From: Clostridiaceae bacterium 14S0207
Lineage (GTDB): Bacteria; Bacillota; Clostridia; Clostridiales; Clostridiaceae
Length of the DNA: 64,000 nt
NCBI GenBank assembly: GCA_003288255.1
Contig: CP026600.1
Span: forward strand, 2,232,001-2,296,000
Reading direction: 5' to 3'
Shown here: positions 1-7,547 of the stretch, one piece after another
Layout of the letters: each line of letters starts with the position of its first letter
Position numbering within the stretch: position 1 is the first letter of the stretch
Notes under the pieces: model-generated
What the model saw: the letters and a program-made list of their open reading frames with translations, nothing else
Database searches by the model: none
Told to the model about the DNA's origin: nothing
Program-made: the position numbers and the translations under genes

Positions 1-290
1 CTAAGAAAATGGCAGTTTTACCTGATCCATCTAACTGTATTAGATGTGGACGATGTGTACAAGCGTGTCCTATGAATCTAGTTCCTTCAAAACTTGCATC
101 TTTATCAGCAAGAAGTGAATTAGAAGATTTTGAAAAAATGCATGGCTTAGATTGTATTGAATGTGGCTGTTGTACTTTTGTATGTCCTGCAAAAAAACAT
201 CTAATTCAGTCAATTCGTGTGGCAAAACGTACTGTTATTGCTAACAAAAGAAAACAGCCTAAAAAAACATTAGAAAAATGTAAAGCTTAG
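1..290 (+). CDS. rnfC: Rnf complex subunit C, C-terminal part (truncated by window edge)
   Basis: This is the 3' end of the electron-transfer subunit of the Rnf ferredoxin:NAD+ oxidoreductase. The frame is open to the first base of the window, so the start lies outside. Two 4Fe-4S ferredoxin motifs are visible, CIRCGRCVQACP and CIECGCCTFVCP, followed by a lysine-rich tail. In the RnfC family these clusters pass electrons between the NAD/FMN site of the soluble part and the membrane subunits. It is followed at 50 bases by rnfD, and the order C-D-G-E-A-B is the standard clostridial one. The identification rests on the motifs plus the operon. Confidence 0.93.
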   Translation, partial: KKMAVLPDPSNCIRCGRCVQACPMNLVPSKLASLSARSELEDFEKMHGLDCIECGCCTFVCPAKKHLIQSIRVAKRTVIANKRKQPKKTLEKCKA

Positions 291-339
291 GTTCCAAAGT
301 TGGATATAATGTAAAAAATAATAAGGGGTGACTTTAATA

Positions 340-1272
340 ATGAGCGAACCAATGTTAACCTTATCTTCATCCCCTCATGTAAGGTCAAAAGACACTGTCC
401 AAACTATTATGAGGGATGTTGTTATAGCTTTAATACCCGCTGCTATTGCTGGTGTATATTATTTTAAATGGCATGCACTATTAGTAATGATTACTGCAGT
501 TCTTTCTTCCGTATTATCAGAATATTTATGGCAAAAATGGACTCATCAAAAAATAACTATATCTGATTATAGTGCAGTAGTTACTGGATTACTACTTGCA
601 TTTAACGTACCACCTTCTCTTCCTCTTTGGATGGTAGTATTAGGTAGTATCTTTGCAATCATAGTAGTTAAACAATTATTTGGTGGTTTGGGTCAAAATA
701 TAATTAACCCTGCCCTAGCTGCAAGAGCTGTTTTACTTGCATCATGGCCTGTAGCTATGACTAAATGGACTATTGATGGTGTCGCTACTGCAACTCCTCT
801 TGCTATGTTAAAAGCTGGAGAAGGTACTCTACCAACATTATCTCAAGTTTTTCTTGGACATATTGGCGGTTGTATTGGTGAAACTTCAGCACTTGCTCTT
901 TTAATAGGTGCTGCATACTTATTATATAAAAAAATAATATCTTGGGAAATTCCTGTATTTTATATAGGTACCGTAGCTATTTTAACTACCATAATAGGTA
1001 GAAATGGCTTCATGACTGGAAATGGATTATATGAAATCTTTACTGGTGGATTAATGCTTGGTGCATTTTTTATGGCAACAGATTATACTACTTCTCCAAT
1101 GACTAAAAACGGCAAAATAGTTTTTGCTATTGGTTGTGGAGTATTAGCAACTGTAATCCGTATATTTGGTGGATATCCTGAAGGTGTATCTTACTCAATA
1201 CTAATAATGAATTTATTTGTTCCTTTAATAGATAAATATATCACTCCTAAAATTTTTGGGGAGGTGAAGTAA
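340..1272 (+). CDS. rnfD: Rnf complex subunit D, flavoprotein membrane subunit
   Basis: RnfD is an integral membrane subunit of the Rnf ion-pumping complex that carries a covalently bound FMN. Many hydrophobic segments cover the 310 residues, and the conserved DGVATATPL segment at about residues 146-154 holds the threonine (about T152) that the family flavinylates. I chose the ATG at 340, 9 bases after AAGGGGTG. The GTG at 328 lies inside that ribosome binding site and is rejected. The stop is followed one base later by the rnfG start, so the two are translationally coupled. Confidence 0.95.
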   Translation: MSEPMLTLSSSPHVRSKDTVQTIMRDVVIALIPAAIAGVYYFKWHALLVMITAVLSSVLSEYLWQKWTHQKITISDYSAVVTGLLLAFNVPPSLPLWMVVLGSIFAIIVVKQLFGGLGQNIINPALAARAVLLASWPVAMTKWTIDGVATATPLAMLKAGEGTLPTLSQVFLGHIGGCIGETSALALLIGAAYLLYKKIISWEIPVFYIGTVAILTTIIGRNGFMTGNGLYEIFTGGLMLGAFFMATDYTTSPMTKNGKIVFAIGCGVLATVIRIFGGYPEGVSYSILIMNLFVPLIDKYITPKIFGEVK

Positions 1273-1273
1273 G

Positions 1274-1849
1274 ATGGAAAAGCAAGAAAACATCTTTAAA
1301 TTAGGTATTATACTTCTTATCATCACTGCATGCGCTGGTTTAATTTTAGGTGTAGTACATGAGGTAACTGCTGACCCTATAAAAAAACAAGAAAAACTTA
1401 ATAATGAAAATGCTATGAAAGAAATTTTAAGTAAAGCCGATAGTTTCAAAGTAAAAGAAATGAAACTTTCTCAAAATGTGTTAGAAGTAAACGAAGCTGC
1501 AAAAGGTAGTAACGTTATTGGTTATGCTATAAAAATGCAAACTAAAGGTTATGGTGGACAAATTCAATTAATGGTTGGTATTTCTAATGATGGGAAATTA
1601 TCAGGAATAAAAATCATTACTCAAACTGAAACACCTGGTTTAGGTGCAAATTCTACTAAACCTTCTTTCTATGGTCAATATAAAGACAAACCTATAAAAG
1701 AAGATTTAGCTGTTGTTAAAGCCTCACCATCAAAAGATAATGAAATTCAAGCAATGTCAGGAGCCACTATTACTTCAAAAGCAGTAACTTCTGGTGTTAA
1801 TGAAGCTATAAAATTTTATAAAGAAAATTTAAAAGGAGGTAATAAATAA
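1274..1849 (+). CDS. rnfG: Rnf complex subunit G, covalent-FMN subunit
   Basis: RnfG is a single-pass subunit of the Rnf complex with an extracytoplasmic flavin domain (191 residues). One membrane segment covers about residues 11-30. The SGATITS motif at residues 162-168 contains the threonine (T165) that ApbE loads with FMN in this family. GGGGAGGTGA precedes the start. The last base of its stop codon is shared with the rnfE ATG (overlap of one base), which suggests translational coupling. The apbE gene at 4933-5973 is the likely modifying enzyme. Confidence 0.95.
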   Translation: MEKQENIFKLGIILLIITACAGLILGVVHEVTADPIKKQEKLNNENAMKEILSKADSFKVKEMKLSQNVLEVNEAAKGSNVIGYAIKMQTKGYGGQIQLMVGISNDGKLSGIKIITQTETPGLGANSTKPSFYGQYKDKPIKEDLAVVKASPSKDNEIQAMSGATITSKAVTSGVNEAIKFYKENLKGGNK

Positions 1850-2517
1850 TGTATTCTCCTTTAGAAAGACTAAAAAATGGAATTATAACTGAAAACGTTA
1901 CATTTGTTCAAGTACTTGCAATGTGTCCAACCCTAGCTGTTACTACTAGTGCTGAAAATGGCTTAGGTATGGGAATTGCCTCTACTGCCGTATTGATTTT
2001 TTCAAACTTTTTTATATCACTTATTAGGAAATTTATTCCTGATAAAATTCGTATTCCTGCATTTATTGTTGTAATTGCTACTTTTGTTACAATGTTACAA
2101 TTTTTAATGCAAGGATTTGTACCTGCATTATATAATGCCTTAGGTATATTTATTCCTCTTATAGTTGTTAACTGTGTAATTTTAGGTAGAGCTGAAGCAT
2201 TTGCTTCTAAAAACGGACCTATTATTTCAATATTTGATGGACTAGGACAAGGTTTAGGATTTACTCTTTCTCTTACTGTTATTGGTATTATAAGAGAAAT
2301 ATTAGGTGCTGGTACAATATTCGGTCATCAACTATTACCTAGTTCTTTCCAACCAGCAATTATTATGATATTAGCTCCAGGTGCTTTCTTTACGCTTGGT
2401 ATTTTAATGGCTATCTTAAATAATCATAATATTAAAAAAGAAAAGAAAAATAAGAGAATTAGTGAATTTGCTGGTTGTGATGGCAATTGTGCCCATTGTT
2501 CTGCAAAACACAAATAA
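1849..2517 (+). CDS. rnfE: Rnf complex subunit E (membrane)
   Basis: RnfE is a polytopic membrane subunit of the Rnf complex, homologous to RnfA and NqrD/E. The 222 residues contain about six hydrophobic segments and the LYNALGIFIPLIVVNC signature shared with RnfA, whose cysteine takes part in the intramembrane iron-sulfur centre formed by RnfA and RnfE. The C-terminus carries a short cysteine-rich tail (CDGNCAHC) after a lysine-rich stretch. It lies within the rnf operon behind AAAGGAGGT. Confidence 0.95.
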   Translation: MYSPLERLKNGIITENVTFVQVLAMCPTLAVTTSAENGLGMGIASTAVLIFSNFFISLIRKFIPDKIRIPAFIVVIATFVTMLQFLMQGFVPALYNALGIFIPLIVVNCVILGRAEAFASKNGPIISIFDGLGQGLGFTLSLTVIGIIREILGAGTIFGHQLLPSSFQPAIIMILAPGAFFTLGILMAILNNHNIKKEKKNKRISEFAGCDGNCAHCSAKHK

Positions 2518-2548
2518 AATTCTGAAATAGAAAGAAAGGTGAAAATAG

Positions 2549-3127
2549 ATGAATTTATTTGTTATTCTTATAAGTGCCTTACTTGTAAATAACTTTGTTC
2601 TATCAAAATTCTTAGGAATATGTTCTTTCTTAGGTGTATCTAAAAAAATAGAAACAGCTACTGGTATGGGTGCTGCCGTTACATTTGTTATGGTTTTGGC
2701 ATCATTTATATCATACATTGTACATCATTTTATATTAGTTCCATTAAATTTAACTTATATGTATACTCTAGCGTTTATATTAGTCATAGCTGCCTTAGTT
2801 CAATTTGTAGAGATGGTTATAAAAAAGAAAAGTCCTTCATTATATAATGCTTTAGGTATTTTCTTACCTCTTATTACAACTAACTGTGCTATATTAGGTG
2901 CTGTTATAATTAATATGAACGAAAAATATAACCTTATAGAATCAGTCTTTGCTGGCTTTAGTTCTGGTCTTGGATATATGTTGGCTATTGTTTTATTAGC
3001 TGGTATAAGAGAAAGATTAGAAGAAGCTTCTAATATGCCTGAAGCTATGAAAGGTTTACCTATTTCTTTAATTACTGCTGGATTAATGTCTGTTGCCTTC
3101 TTAGGTTTCCAAGGCTTAATTCACTAA
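2549..3127 (+). CDS. rnfA: Rnf complex subunit A (membrane)
   Basis: RnfA is the partner of RnfE in the membrane core of the ion-translocating ferredoxin:NAD+ oxidoreductase. It is 192 residues, the usual family length, with about six membrane segments. The LYNALGIFLPLITTNC signature near residue 100 repeats the one in RnfE in inverted topology. AAAGGTGA lies upstream of the start. It sits between rnfE and rnfB in one operon. Confidence 0.95.
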   Translation: MNLFVILISALLVNNFVLSKFLGICSFLGVSKKIETATGMGAAVTFVMVLASFISYIVHHFILVPLNLTYMYTLAFILVIAALVQFVEMVIKKKSPSLYNALGIFLPLITTNCAILGAVIINMNEKYNLIESVFAGFSSGLGYMLAIVLLAGIRERLEEASNMPEAMKGLPISLITAGLMSVAFLGFQGLIH

Positions 3128-3142
3128 GGGAGGTATATTTAA

Positions 3143-3970
3143 ATGGAAATAACTTCAATTCTTTATCCCGTCTTAAGTTTAGGAGGATTAGGATTAATAT
3201 TTGGTATTGTATTAGGATATGCCTCTAAAAAGTTCCATGTAGAGGTTGATGAAAGAGTTCCATTAGTTAGAGATTGTTTACCTGGTGCCAACTGTGGTGG
3301 TTGTGGATATGCTGGTTGTGATGCTTTTGCACAAGCTGTAGTAGAAGGTAAAGCCCCTGCAAATGGTTGTGTAGTTGCTGGTGCTGCTGCTGCTGAAAAA
3401 ATAGGTGAAGTTTTAGGTGTAGATGTAGAGGCCTCTGAACCTATTAAGGCTTTTGTTAAATGTGCTGGAACTTGTGATAAAGCTAAAAAGTCAGGGATCT
3501 ATTATGGCAATATGTCTTGTACAGAAGCAGCAGTAATTCCTGGTGGTGGTAATAAATCTTGTTCATCTGGCTGCTTAGGTTTAGGTTCTTGTGTTAATGC
3601 ATGTAAATTTGATGCTATCCATATAATAGATGGTGTAGCTGTAGTAGATGAAGAAAAATGTACAGGTTGTGGTGCATGTAGTAAAGCATGTCCTAAACAT
3701 CTTATAGATCTAAAACCTCAATCTGAAATTATTAGAGTTCAATGTAATTCTAGTGAAAAACTTAAAGCTGTTAAGGATGTCTGTGCATCTGGTTGTATGG
3801 GATGTGGAGTATGTGCTAGAGTATGTCCTGAGAAAGCTATTGTTATAGAAAATAATTTACCTGTTATAGATCAAGATAAATGTAAGCTTTGCATGACTTG
3901 TGTTGAAAAGTGTCCTGTTAAAATAATAAAACCTTTCGGAAAAATAAGTCCAAAGGTACCTATTCAATAA
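3143..3970 (+). CDS. rnfB: Rnf complex subunit B, multi-cluster ferredoxin
   Basis: RnfB accepts electrons from reduced ferredoxin and passes them into the complex. An N-terminal membrane anchor is followed by the 4Fe-4S domain NCGGCGYAGCDAF (about residues 51-63) and then by several ferredoxin motifs (CTGCGACSKACP, CMGCGVCARVCP, CKLCMTCVEKCP), all with complete cysteines. At 275 residues it is of normal clostridial length. It starts behind GGGAGGT and ends just before a strong terminator, so it is the last gene of the rnf operon. Confidence 0.95.
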   Translation: MEITSILYPVLSLGGLGLIFGIVLGYASKKFHVEVDERVPLVRDCLPGANCGGCGYAGCDAFAQAVVEGKAPANGCVVAGAAAAEKIGEVLGVDVEASEPIKAFVKCAGTCDKAKKSGIYYGNMSCTEAAVIPGGGNKSCSSGCLGLGSCVNACKFDAIHIIDGVAVVDEEKCTGCGACSKACPKHLIDLKPQSEIIRVQCNSSEKLKAVKDVCASGCMGCGVCARVCPEKAIVIENNLPVIDQDKCKLCMTCVEKCPVKIIKPFGKISPKVPIQ

Positions 3971-3984
3971 TCTCTAATTATAAT

Positions 3985-4038
3985 AAAAAGAGTTATCTCA
4001 AATTAGGAAACTTTTCTATTCAGAGATAACTCTTTTTT
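3985..4038. terminator. Bidirectional terminator between rnfB and the Gx-transporter gene
   Basis: A 15-base inverted repeat (AAAAAGAGTTATCTC ... GAGATAACTCTTTTT) surrounds a 23-base loop and is flanked by A and T runs. It lies between convergent genes and fits a terminator working in both directions. Confidence 0.9.
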
Positions 4039-4043
4039 ATTAT

Positions 4044-4550
4044 TTATTTTGCTATTTTTAATATAGTATAAAATCTTTTTCTAAGTAATTCTACTACTAT
4101 TCCTATAAAATAACCTGTTATTACAGCTGAAATCATTAATACGGGAAGATAAAAATATATTCTAAAATCTTTAATAATAAAGGCTGCAATTAATAATTGG
4201 CCTATATTATGAAAAATTGCTCCACCTACACTAAGCCAAGATATGCTAATTTCATCTTTAAAATATTTGTATAAGCAAATCATTACTATATTACTTAAAA
4301 TTCCTCCACTTAGGCTAAATAAGAAACCAAATAGGTTTCCTCCAAATACAGACCCTAAAAATGTTCTAAGTACCATTATAATAATTGCTTCTTTCCACCC
4401 AAGGCATAATAAAGCAAAAAGAGAAATAGAATTTGCTAGCCCTAATTTAATCCCAGGAAATAATACTGGAATTTGAGATTCTATAACATATATGACTAGA
4501 GCCATCCCTAACATCATGCTTAAAATTAATAGTTTTTTAGTTTTTTTCAA
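4044..4550 (-). CDS. Gx transporter / heptaprenyl diphosphate synthase component I family membrane protein
   Basis: This is a 168-residue hydrophobic protein with about five membrane segments and the LGLANSISLFALLCLG signature of the Hpre_diP_synt_I (Gx transporter) family. Despite the family name, members near rnf/apbE genes are thought to be small transport-type proteins, and no catalytic motif of a prenyl synthase is visible. It starts at TTG with GGTGGA about 5 bases upstream. It is the last gene of the apbE / NusG-II / Gx cassette that converges on the rnf operon. A role in Rnf assembly or flavin supply is inferred from context only. Confidence 0.8.
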   Translation of the reverse strand: MKKTKKLLILSMMLGMALVIYVIESQIPVLFPGIKLGLANSISLFALLCLGWKEAIIIMVLRTFLGSVFGGNLFGFLFSLSGGILSNIVMICLYKYFKDEISISWLSVGGAIFHNIGQLLIAAFIIKDFRIYFYLPVLMISAVITGYFIGIVVELLRKRFYTILKIAK

Positions 4551-4565
4551 TTTTATCCACCAACC

Positions 4566-4949
4566 TTAAAATGTTACTTCATCCACTTCTACCTTTTCCC
4601 CTATAATTTTAATATAAATTTTATGTGGAAGACATACAGCCATTTCTCCTTTTTTCGAAAGCCATCCTGATCTCACACATACTTTATCATGACAGGTTGC
4701 ATCATTAAATCGTATTCTTCCTTTTTCTATTAATATACTGTTAAATTCCTCTTTTCCTACCTTCACTTTAAATTCTTCAGGTTTATTAACAGTGGCTAAA
4801 TCAATCTTGTAAATAACTTTGCCTTCTTTATAAACTTCTGCTATTACTTTTTGATCTTTTCCGCTTATAAAATAAAAGACTATAGAACCAAGACTAAATA
4901 GAAAAACTATAATAACTAAACATAAAACAAACTTATCGCCCTTCTTCAT
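4566..4949 (-). CDS. NusG domain II-containing membrane-anchored protein
   Basis: A 127-residue protein with one N-terminal membrane segment (about residues 7-29) and a compact outer domain containing CHDKVCVRSGW and CLPHKIYIKI, the hallmark of the NusG domain II family in Firmicutes. The function is unknown. The family repeatedly occurs beside apbE and rnf genes. The first 17 bases of its coding sequence overlap the 3' end of apbE, and AAGGAGT precedes the ATG. The cysteines suggest a redox or metal role outside the membrane, which is inference. Confidence 0.82.
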   Translation of the reverse strand: MKKGDKFVLCLVIIVFLFSLGSIVFYFISGKDQKVIAEVYKEGKVIYKIDLATVNKPEEFKVKVGKEEFNSILIEKGRIRFNDATCHDKVCVRSGWLSKKGEMAVCLPHKIYIKIIGEKVEVDEVTF

Positions 4950-5973
4950 AAGTATACTCCTTATTGCTTATGTTGAAATTTTCCTTATTAATTCCCCTTG
5001 TTGTATAAACTTTTTTATCCTTTGTTACAAAAATTGCCTCAATCCCTTTTAAACTTTCAATAAGTTTTCTTCCCTTCTCTAATCCTAAAATATATGTAGA
5101 TGTTGATAATGCATCTCCATCTATAGACTTATCTGAAATTATGGTAGTACTTATAAGACCTTTTTCCGCAGGATATCCTGTTTTAGGGTCAAGTATATGA
5201 TGATATCTTTTACCATTCTTTATAAAATATCTTTCATAATTTCCAGAAGTAACTACAGACTTGTTCTTAACTTTTAAAACACTAAAATATTCTCCTTGTT
5301 TAGCGCAGGGATCTTGTATGCCTATATTCAAAGGTTCACCATTTTCTTTTCCACCATAAATATATAAATTACCACCTAAGTTTATAAATGCTCTTTCTAA
5401 GTTATACTTTTGTACAACCTTCTTTAACTCATCTGCGGCATATCCTTTAGCTATACCTCCTAAATCAAGAGCCATTCCTTTCCTATTTAAAAATAGTTTA
5501 TTATTTTTTATAAGTATATCCTTAAAATTAACCAGTTTTAATTTGTCTTCTATTTCTTCTTTTTTAGGAACCCTGGCTTTTTCCGTTCCAATCCCCCAAA
5601 GTTTAACTACTGGCTCTATGCTTATATCAAAAGCTCCTCCTGTTAGTTTACTATATTCCAAAGCTTTTTCTATAACATATAAATTCTCTTTACCTATGAC
5701 AATATCTTCTTTACCTGAATTATTATTAACTTTACAAATTTCACTACTAGCTATATTAACAGACATTTTATTCTCAATATTACGAATTTTTTCTATAGAC
5801 TCATCTATAGCTTTATCACCATTTTTTCCATAATATTTCAAACTAATTATAGTACCTAACATAAAACTTTCTTTTTTGTAAACCTTTTGCGACTTTGTAC
5901 AACTACTTAGAGTTATGCACATTAGAATAAAACTTAAACTAATACAAAGCAACTTTTTTTTTCTTTTACTCAT
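4933..5973 (-). CDS. apbE: FAD:protein FMN transferase, lipoprotein
   Basis: ApbE attaches FMN from FAD to threonines of extracytoplasmic flavoproteins such as RnfG and RnfD. The 346-residue protein has a lipoprotein signal with lipobox LSSC (Cys25), the LDLGGIAKGYAADEL flavin-binding segment near the middle and the magnesium-binding GDALSTSTYILG region near residue 290. The start is preceded by AAGGATGG. It heads a three-gene cassette convergent with rnf, and the two rnf subunits with flavinylation motifs in this window are its obvious substrates. Confidence 0.93.
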   Translation of the reverse strand: MSKRKKKLLCISLSFILMCITLSSCTKSQKVYKKESFMLGTIISLKYYGKNGDKAIDESIEKIRNIENKMSVNIASSEICKVNNNSGKEDIVIGKENLYVIEKALEYSKLTGGAFDISIEPVVKLWGIGTEKARVPKKEEIEDKLKLVNFKDILIKNNKLFLNRKGMALDLGGIAKGYAADELKKVVQKYNLERAFINLGGNLYIYGGKENGEPLNIGIQDPCAKQGEYFSVLKVKNKSVVTSGNYERYFIKNGKRYHHILDPKTGYPAEKGLISTTIISDKSIDGDALSTSTYILGLEKGRKLIESLKGIEAIFVTKDKKVYTTRGINKENFNISNKEYTYEEGR

Positions 5974-6067
5974 ATTATTTTTGCCATCCTTGTCCTAAAA
6001 TGTTTATCTTTATTATACCCTAGTAATAATGTGTTGTTAATAATTTTAAAGACCTATTTAAAAATTT

Positions 6068-6607
6068 TTAAATAAGTCTCATCATTTCTTTTAAATGTTT
6101 CTTGCTAAGATTAATTGTAGGATTTATACCTTTTTGAATTTCCTCTTTAACCTTGTACATAACATTATAAGCCTTATTAAATTGTTCCTTAGAAATTTCT
6201 CCTTGATCTAATGCATCCTTCAATTCATCTTCATCTAAAATAGCAATTTTTCCTGAAGGTAATAATACAATATCTAAATACATATCACGAAAATAAGGTA
6301 TTCCTCTACTATCTAAAAAATTTCCTTCACAAATATCTACATACCACTGAACTATTTCACCATTTTTATCATACATAACTGTGGTTGCATACTCATCTTT
6401 TTCACCAAAATATTGCATCCATATATAATCCGTATCTAATATTAAATACCTTTCATTTAGCGTTGTAATAAACTTAGGAGCAGATACTTTAGTAAAATAA
6501 GATATTCCTACATATCCTTTAAATCCATCTTTTTCAACAAAGGTAAAGTTAAATTTTTTATCTATAACTTTACTTGAGGATATAATATCAGCATATTTAA
6601 TCTTCAT
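6068..6607 (-). CDS. DUF402 family protein, predicted nucleoside di/triphosphate phosphatase
   Basis: A soluble 179-residue protein of the DUF402 family. The diagnostic region YIWMQYFGEKDEYATTVMYD followed by a GEIVQWYVDICEG segment and the RDMYLDIVLLPSG strand is intact. Some Gram-positive members hydrolyse nucleoside di- and triphosphates. I place the start at 6607 because TTAGGAG lies 6 bases upstream; a longer frame would add 20 hydrophobic residues without a binding site. It lies 64 bases downstream of xpt and may be co-transcribed, which would fit a nucleotide role. Confidence 0.8.
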   Translation of the reverse strand: MKIKYADIISSSKVIDKKFNFTFVEKDGFKGYVGISYFTKVSAPKFITTLNERYLILDTDYIWMQYFGEKDEYATTVMYDKNGEIVQWYVDICEGNFLDSRGIPYFRDMYLDIVLLPSGKIAILDEDELKDALDQGEISKEQFNKAYNVMYKVKEEIQKGINPTINLSKKHLKEMMRLI

Positions 6608-6671
6608 AAAATCTCCTAACTGTATAAAAAACCTTGATATTATAAAATACCAAAGTTTTTTTATCATAAAT

Positions 6672-7244
6672 TTATTTTAATGTAACTTTACCATTTTCTA
6701 TACTTTCTAAAATGGCCAATGATTCAACTTTCACTCCTACATCTTCTATTGCTTTTCTTCCTTTTTGGAATCCTTTTTCTATTACTATTCCTACACCTAC
6801 TGGCTCTGCCCCTGCTTGTCTAACTATATCAATAAGACCTAAAGCAGCACATCCATTAGCAAGAAAATCATCTATTATAAGAACCTTGTCTCCTTTATTA
6901 AGATATTTCTTACTAACTTTTACATTATATCTTGTATTCTTAGTAAAAGAAAATACTTCTGATTCATAACATTCTTTGTCTAAATTAGAACCTGCTACTT
7001 TTTTCGCAAAAACTACAGGGATATAATCAAAATATTGTGCAGCAATACAAGCTATTCCTATTCCTGATGCCTCTATTGTTAAAATTTTATTTATTTCGTC
7101 ATTTTTAAATCTCTCTTTAAATTCTTTTCCCATTTCATTAAATAATTTAATATCCATTTGATGATTTAAAAACATATCTACTTTTAATAGATTTCCTGCT
7201 AAAATTTCACCTTCATTTAATATCTTTTCTTTTAATAAATTCAT
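6672..7244 (-). CDS. xpt: Xanthine phosphoribosyltransferase
   Basis: Xpt converts xanthine and PRPP to XMP in purine salvage. It is 190 residues, the normal family length. The PRPP-binding loop [11 protein letters not shown] lies at about residues 121-131 and the N-terminal [15 protein letters not shown] is typical. The ATG at 7244 sits behind AAGGGATG; the six-residue longer start at 7262 lies in the binding site and is rejected. A guanine-type riboswitch about 100 bases upstream on the same strand indicates repression by guanine or related purines. Confidence 0.93.
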   Translation of the reverse strand: MNLLKEKILNEGEILAGNLLKVDMFLNHQMDIKLFNEMGKEFKERFKNDEINKILTIEASGIGIACIAAQYFDYIPVVFAKKVAGSNLDKECYESEVFSFTKNTRYNVKVSKKYLNKGDKVLIIDDFLANGCAALGLIDIVRQAGAEPVGVGIVIEKGFQKGRKAIEDVGVKVESLAILESIENGKVTLK

Positions 7245-7274
7245 TATATCATCCCTTCCCAAATTAATTACTTT

Positions 7275-7345
7275 AACAAATTATACCCAAAGTAAATAAT
7301 TATAAGGAAGTTATGTAAAAAAACACATAACTACTTTAATTACTT
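7275..7345 (-). promoter_or_regulatory. Expression platform of the xpt riboswitch
   Basis: Downstream of the aptamer is a long imperfect inverted repeat. An inner AGTTATGT / ACATAACT stem has a T-rich loop, and outer AAGTAATTA-like arms pair with TAATTATTTACTT. The right arm is not followed by a clean T run, so whether this is a true intrinsic terminator is unclear. Confidence 0.5.
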
Positions 7346-7414
7346 ACTCATAGTCAGATGGTTTATGGCTATCTTGTAGAAACATTTGACCCGTATCGTC
7401 AAATATATATGAGT
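7346..7414 (-). promoter_or_regulatory. Purine (guanine-class) riboswitch aptamer controlling xpt
   Basis: On the minus strand the P1 stem ACTCATA/TATGAGT encloses two hairpins with the kissing loops GATACGG and ATAGCCAT and the conserved junction TTTCTAC. The J3/1 segment reads TGACTATGAGT. A C at the position that distinguishes purine classes makes it guanine/hypoxanthine type rather than adenine type. It precedes xpt, the classic target. All of this is read directly from the sequence against the known consensus. Confidence 0.93.
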
Positions 7415-7436
7415 ATAATTAAACTATTTAAAGTCT

Positions 7437-7465
7437 ATAATAATATAAATTTCTTTATAAGTAAA
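7437..7465 (-). promoter_or_regulatory. Candidate sigma-A promoter of the xpt transcript
   Basis: On the minus strand TTTACT (-35, 7460-7465) and TATTAT (-10, 7437-7442) are separated by 17 bases and lie just upstream of the aptamer. Spacing and position fit, but the hexamers are only moderately close to consensus. Confidence 0.55.
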
Positions 7466-7484
7466 CCTTTTATTACAAAAATAT

Positions 7485-7537
7485 AAAAGAGAGTATTAAA
7501 AGATACCCTAAAAATATCTTTTTTTACACTCTCTTTT
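7485..7537 (-). terminator. Terminator of the transketolase gene
   Basis: An AAAAGAGAGT / ACTCTCTTTT inverted repeat with an inner AAGATA / TATCTT stem follows the tkt stop codon directly on the minus strand and ends in a T run. Confidence 0.85.
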
Positions 7538-7547
7538 AATTTTAAAA

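Noticed and set aside
328-342. GTG at 328 as rnfD start
   Set aside because: It lies within the ribosome binding site of the ATG at 340.
1225-1449. Antisense open frames such as this one
   Set aside because: They overlap well-supported genes in full, lack ribosome binding sites and show no family signature.
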